From: Marimonas lutisalis
GTDB taxonomy: Bacteria > Pseudomonadota > Alphaproteobacteria > Rhodobacterales > Rhodobacteraceae
NCBI RefSeq assembly: GCF_005434965.1
Contig: NZ_SKCI01000001.1
Coordinates: 1,570,861-1,634,860 of the forward strand
Direction of reading: 5' to 3'
DNA: 64,000 nucleotides
The notes beneath the pieces are model-generated. The model worked only from the letters and a program-made list of their open reading frames with translations. It ran no database searches and had not been told where the DNA came from. Made by a program: the position numbers and the translations under genes. Positions within the stretch are counted from its first letter, which is position 1. Each line of letters begins with the position of its first letter. Below, piece by piece: positions 60,957 to 64,000 of the stretch.

Positions 60957-61694
60957 TCAATTGAGCGCGCCGCTCGGAGCAGGTGTTATGCGTTCGGCAA
61001 GGCTGCGGAGGTTCCTCATGGAATGCAGGTGCTCATAAATCGCTTCAAGCATTCCTGATTGTTGCAGATCATGGAGGGTTTCCGCGTCCAATGCATTGAG
61101 CTTCTTGCGATCTACGACCATCACTCCGCCAATACGACGCGCTTCGCCTTTGGCATTTTTCAACTCAACGCGGATCGGAGAAAGCAGGTCAAGGTCGGCC
61201 AGCCGGGCGCAAATGGCTTCGGTACGCAATGCCCCTTGCGCTACGTCCGCCACAAACTTTTGCGCGCGGCTGACCAGGTCGCCCGGGCGACCTTCCCAAT
61301 CGAACAGGGGCTCCCCCTGCCCGTCCTTGTTCAATCCAGCGTAATCCTCCGCAATAGCCAAGACGCCATTTTCCGAGCCTTTGTCCATCATTGCGACGAA
61401 AGGATACTGGCGCAGCATCGCGGGCACATACGCTGCCTTCCAGCTGTCATCTTCAGCTAAGTAGAGGTTTTCACCTTCTGCGAGGCCTAGAAGAGCCACT
61501 GAGCGGACATCTTCACCAGTCTTTATGAAAGCTACAACGTAATCAGATGCCAAGTCACCAAACTCACGAGAGAGTACCGGTACGAAGGTCATTTCCCGAG
61601 CGAAACCATAACCCTTTACGGGGTCAATAAATGTCTTGCCGTGGCGTTCCTGTGTCAGAGGAACTGCCTGCTTCAAAAGCGCAGATACGGTCAT
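60957..61694 (-). CDS. SapC-family protein
   Basis: A 245-residue protein with the SapC features VPLTQERHGKTFIDPVKGYG, FVPVLSREFGDLASDYVVAF and WKAAYVPAMLRQYPFVAM. SapC proteins lie beside type I secretion and S-layer genes; their role is unknown and may concern substrate handling. It lies upstream of the exporter in the same direction and downstream of the repeat protein, which is probably the exported substrate. Confidence 0.87.
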   Translation of the reverse strand: MTVSALLKQAVPLTQERHGKTFIDPVKGYGFAREMTFVPVLSREFGDLASDYVVAFIKTGEDVRSVALLGLAEGENLYLAEDDSWKAAYVPAMLRQYPFVAMMDKGSENGVLAIAEDYAGLNKDGQGEPLFDWEGRPGDLVSRAQKFVADVAQGALRTEAICARLADLDLLSPIRVELKNAKGEARRIGGVMVVDRKKLNALDAETLHDLQQSGMLEAIYEHLHSMRNLRSLAERITPAPSGALN

Positions 61695-61730
61695 ATTTCA
61701 CCTAAATTGTTGGGGCATTTGGGGCATGAA

Positions 61731-61762
61731 GTCCGGACCCGATGGGCATAACGGGTCCGGAC
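61731..61762. terminator. Hairpin between the repeat-protein gene and sapC
   Basis: GTCCGGACCCG pairs perfectly with CGGGTCCGGAC across a ten-base loop, 9 bases past the stop of the repeat protein. No U-run follows. It could let a highly expressed surface protein terminate mostly before sapC while allowing some read-through to the exporter. Confidence 0.6.
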
Positions 61763-61771
61763 GAGGACGGA

Positions 61772-64000
61772 TCAGGCGATCGCGTCATAATAGGCTTGAG
61801 ACGTAATGTCGGTACCATCATCAGCGTCGAAGGTGATTTGTTCACCGGCAAAGACACCGTAGTTGTTCCAACCATCTAGCACGTTCTGGATATCGGAGCC
61901 GGCCTCGTCGATGTCCCCGTCTCCGTCGAGGTCCACACCGATAGACCAGCCCTCCTTGCCTTCCTTCTTGTCGGCAGCGCCTCCGTCGAAATAGTTGACG
62001 TAGAGAATGGCCTGGTCAATCCAGTAACCAATACTCTCTCCTTCAACCTCCGTATCGACCGAGTTTCCAGCCATGTAGTTCAGCCAGGAAGCAACAAGCG
62101 AACGTTCTACGGTCGAAACCTTCGACATGTCTTTGTTCTTGCCTCTGGACGTTTCGCCACCTTGAAGCGCGAGAACAGCGTCATCCAGTTGATATGTGAG
62201 CATATAGTCGTCGTCGGTCTGCCCATCATAGACGTCGCTGTCATCGTCTTCGGTGTTGAAATTCCAATCGCCGACCAAGAGCAATGGCGAACCTTGGTGG
62301 GTCGGATAGGCTCCATCATCTCCCTCGGGGGGTGTAAACACGATATCACCTGGGTTTTGCGGATCGTCAGGGTTTGTCACACCATCGAAGTAATCCGGGT
62401 AATTCAACTCGAACAGATCGTTTTCGGCGAACTCGTCTCCTTCCTTCTCTTCCGTATTTCCAGTGCCAGGAATAACGCCGTCATTGTTGTCGAAGCCATC
62501 CCAATAGGTCTGACCCAAGTCAGATTGCCAGAAGCCTGGGGTACGCACGCCGGGGCCTTCGATCATATCGTTGCCGAACCACAGCATGCCATCATTCGGC
62601 AGCGGATCATATGTCGTCGGATCAGCACTGACGGCCTCGATGACCACTTCTCCAGACTCGTCGACCACGACTTTGAACACGCCGTCGCCTTCCAAATCCG
62701 GTGTGGTTTGGAGCCAGCCTGATTTGAGCACTTCTTTAACGTAATAGGTGCCCATCTCCAGACCATCGAAGGACCAGAAACCGTCCGCATCTGAAACAGT
62801 GGTCTTGATCGCCGGGCCGTCGCCGCCGGTTAGACCATCGATGTCATCTTTCTCCTGGTAAAGCTCGATCGTCCAGCCAATGGCGCCAACTTCTTTACTG
62901 TCGCCCTCTTCGCCAGCATCCCATGTGCCGTTTCCGTTGGCGTCATCAAAGTCCCAGGTGCCATCGCGGTTTACATCAAAGAACTTGTAACCTTCGATGC
63001 TGGCGAGGCGGAAGTTGGCAAAGTCGTTGCCACTGTCCTCACCACCCGACCCCGGGTTTTCGACCGTGTTGACAACCCCGGTCGTCTCGACCGAACCGTC
63101 CGGCGCAATCTCAAGGATGTCTTTCCCGATCACGTCGTCCGACAGGTTCAGGCCACCGATCTCCCAGTAGCCACCAGCACCGGTCGTCGTCGAGAAGCCA
63201 TCGTTGTTCTCGCCGTCGCCATTGACGTCGATGAAGATCGTCACCGGATCATAACTATCGTCCCAAACTTCGTCGTCGCCGCCGCCAAGACCATCACCAT
63301 TCATATCCTCGTACTTGTAGCCCGAGATCTTGAAGTCCTGGAAGTTGGTGAAGTCATTGTCGCTCGACGTCCCACCGCTCGTCGCGGTGATCGGTCCAAG
63401 CTGCGTGGCGCCAACCGCTTCCCAGCCCTCAGGCGTCGCTTCGGTCACCCAGTAAACACCCGGTCCGAGATCCTCGAAGAGGTAGTCGCCATTGGCATCA
63501 GTGGTAATCGTTGTGACCGCGGTGTCGCCCCCTACGTCAGTGTCAAGCGTAGACGCGTTGCCATCGCTGTCCTTCCACAGCGTGATCTCCCAGCCCGAGA
63601 CGCCATCCGTATAAGTCCCGTCACCCTGAAGATCCGTGAACTTCGTCCCCTCGATCGAGAAGTAACGGAAGTTCGCAAAGTCGTTGCCACTGTCCTCACC
63701 ACCCGACCCCGGGTTTTCGACCGTGTTGACAACCCCGGTCGTCTCGACCGAACCGTCCGGCGCAATCTCAAGGATGTCTTTCCCGATCACGTCGTCCGAC
63801 AGGTTCAGGCCACCGATCTCCCAGTAGCCACCAGCACCGGTCGTCGTCGAGAAGCCATCGTTGTTCTCGCCGTCGCCATTGACGTCGATGAAGATCGTCA
63901 CCGGATCATAACTATCGTCCCAAACTTCGTCGTCGCCGCCGCCAAGACCATCACCATTCATATCCTCGTACTTGTAGCCCGAGATCTTGAAGTCCTGGTG
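61772..64000 (-). CDS. SdrD/Cna-B-repeat surface or secreted protein (5' end missing)
   Basis: At least 743 residues, entering from the right edge. Several SdrD B-like modules are visible, each with a calcium-type Asp/Gly/Asn loop (DMNGDGLGGGDDEVWDD, DLQGDGTYTDGVSG, DVNRDGTWDFDDANGNG) and a closing segment like YWVTEATPEGW or YYVKEVLKSGW. A distinct C-terminal part starts GPGVRTPGFWQSDLGQTYWD and ends with DVDLDG-type loops and SQAYYDAIA. No sortase or membrane anchor is present. Secretion through the neighbouring type I system is inferred from the gene order and from the C-terminal end of the protein. Confidence 0.88.
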   Translation of the reverse strand, partial: HQDFKISGYKYEDMNGDGLGGGDDEVWDDSYDPVTIFIDVNGDGENNDGFSTTTGAGGYWEIGGLNLSDDVIGKDILEIAPDGSVETTGVVNTVENPGSGGEDSGNDFANFRYFSIEGTKFTDLQGDGTYTDGVSGWEITLWKDSDGNASTLDTDVGGDTAVTTITTDANGDYLFEDLGPGVYWVTEATPEGWEAVGATQLGPITATSGGTSSDNDFTNFQDFKISGYKYEDMNGDGLGGGDDEVWDDSYDPVTIFIDVNGDGENNDGFSTTTGAGGYWEIGGLNLSDDVIGKDILEIAPDGSVETTGVVNTVENPGSGGEDSGNDFANFRLASIEGYKFFDVNRDGTWDFDDANGNGTWDAGEEGDSKEVGAIGWTIELYQEKDDIDGLTGGDGPAIKTTVSDADGFWSFDGLEMGTYYVKEVLKSGWLQTTPDLEGDGVFKVVVDESGEVVIEAVSADPTTYDPLPNDGMLWFGNDMIEGPGVRTPGFWQSDLGQTYWDGFDNNDGVIPGTGNTEEKEGDEFAENDLFELNYPDYFDGVTNPDDPQNPGDIVFTPPEGDDGAYPTHQGSPLLLVGDWNFNTEDDDSDVYDGQTDDDYMLTYQLDDAVLALQGGETSRGKNKDMSKVSTVERSLVASWLNYMAGNSVDTEVEGESIGYWIDQAILYVNYFDGGAADKKEGKEGWSIGVDLDGDGDIDEAGSDIQNVLDGWNNYGVFAGEQITFDADDGTDITSQAYYDAIA
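63018..63341. repeat. Long direct repeat, copy 1
   Basis: These 324 bases read the same, base for base, as 63675-63998. The spacing is 657 bases, or 219 codons, so the repeat keeps frame and encodes one SdrD-like module plus part of the next. Confidence 0.9.
63675..63998. repeat. Long direct repeat, copy 2
   Basis: Second copy of the 324-base repeat at 63018-63341. It stops matching at the window edge, with the first mismatch at 63999, so its true upstream boundary and further copies may lie outside the window. Confidence 0.9.

Noticed and set aside
63018..64000. Regular repeats as a CRISPR array
   Set aside because: The repeats are long, in frame and protein-coding (SdrD-like modules), without short repeat-spacer structure or cas genes.

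Overview
The window reads as a chromosomal segment of a high-GC alphaproteobacterium, most likely Rhodobacterales (Roseobacter group). The evidence is inferred from gene content: a periplasmic formate dehydrogenase island of the DUF3305/DUF3306/TAT-small-protein type, Rhodobacteraceae-type SH3/lysozyme-inhibitor-like remnants, DUF4444/DUF6494/DUF6505 genes, and dense operons with 4-base start/stop overlaps. No rRNA, tRNA, CRISPR array or intact insertion sequence was seen.

Layout. (1) 1-14573: a sugar-acid catabolic regulon. A partial SDR diverges from a plus-strand operon (idonate-type dehydrogenase, LysE exporter, GlcD-type oxidase, FAH-family protein, KDG-type kinase, DenD). Facing it on the minus strand are the four tetronate genes ltnD-otnK-otnC-otnI plus an aminotransferase and a 2-hydroxyacid dehydrogenase. 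A DapA-family dehydratase/aldolase and a class III aminotransferase follow. Three palindromic TGGTATACCA-type sites sit at the three control points, pointing to one FadR/FCD-type GntR regulator that is not in the window. (2) 14574-16529: a decayed stretch with a twice-frameshifted SH3-domain gene and another broken remnant. (3) 16530-24407, minus: a complete nine-gene A/V-type ATPase operon. (4) 24624-28913: molybdenum cofactor genes (moeA with an N-terminal extension, mobB, mobA), fdhD and a DUF2478 gene. (5) 28997-39081, minus: formate dehydrogenase alpha/beta/gamma, a TAT small protein, a TorD-type chaperone, DUF3306, DUF3305, then a NarI/DsrM-like cytochrome b, a CCG iron-sulfur protein and a WD40-cytochrome c fusion. 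(6) 39439-47958: a large ferredoxin-like protein, a cytochrome c carrying a shrunken TupA-like domain, an Mrp ATPase with three small conserved genes, and a tungstate ABC transporter (tupBCA) with a HTH-binding-protein regulator. Regions 4-6 form one functional unit: metal uptake, cofactor assembly, enzyme, chaperones and electron acceptors for formate oxidation, possibly with tungsten.

(7) 48209-57442, plus: a compact eight-gene operon of Ser/Thr kinase, FHA protein, PP2C phosphatase, three different dynamin-like/P-loop GTPases and two small proteins, one with a roadblock-like pattern. This is the best candidate for an undescribed system: reversible phosphorylation seems coupled to membrane or NTPase machinery, without any type VI secretion or tellurium-resistance genes nearby. 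(8) 57739-64000, minus: a type I secretion module (PrtD-type ABC exporter, HlyD-type adaptor), a SapC-family protein, and a large SdrD/Cna-B-type repeat protein running off the right edge. This part looks AT-richer than the rest and may have been acquired separately.
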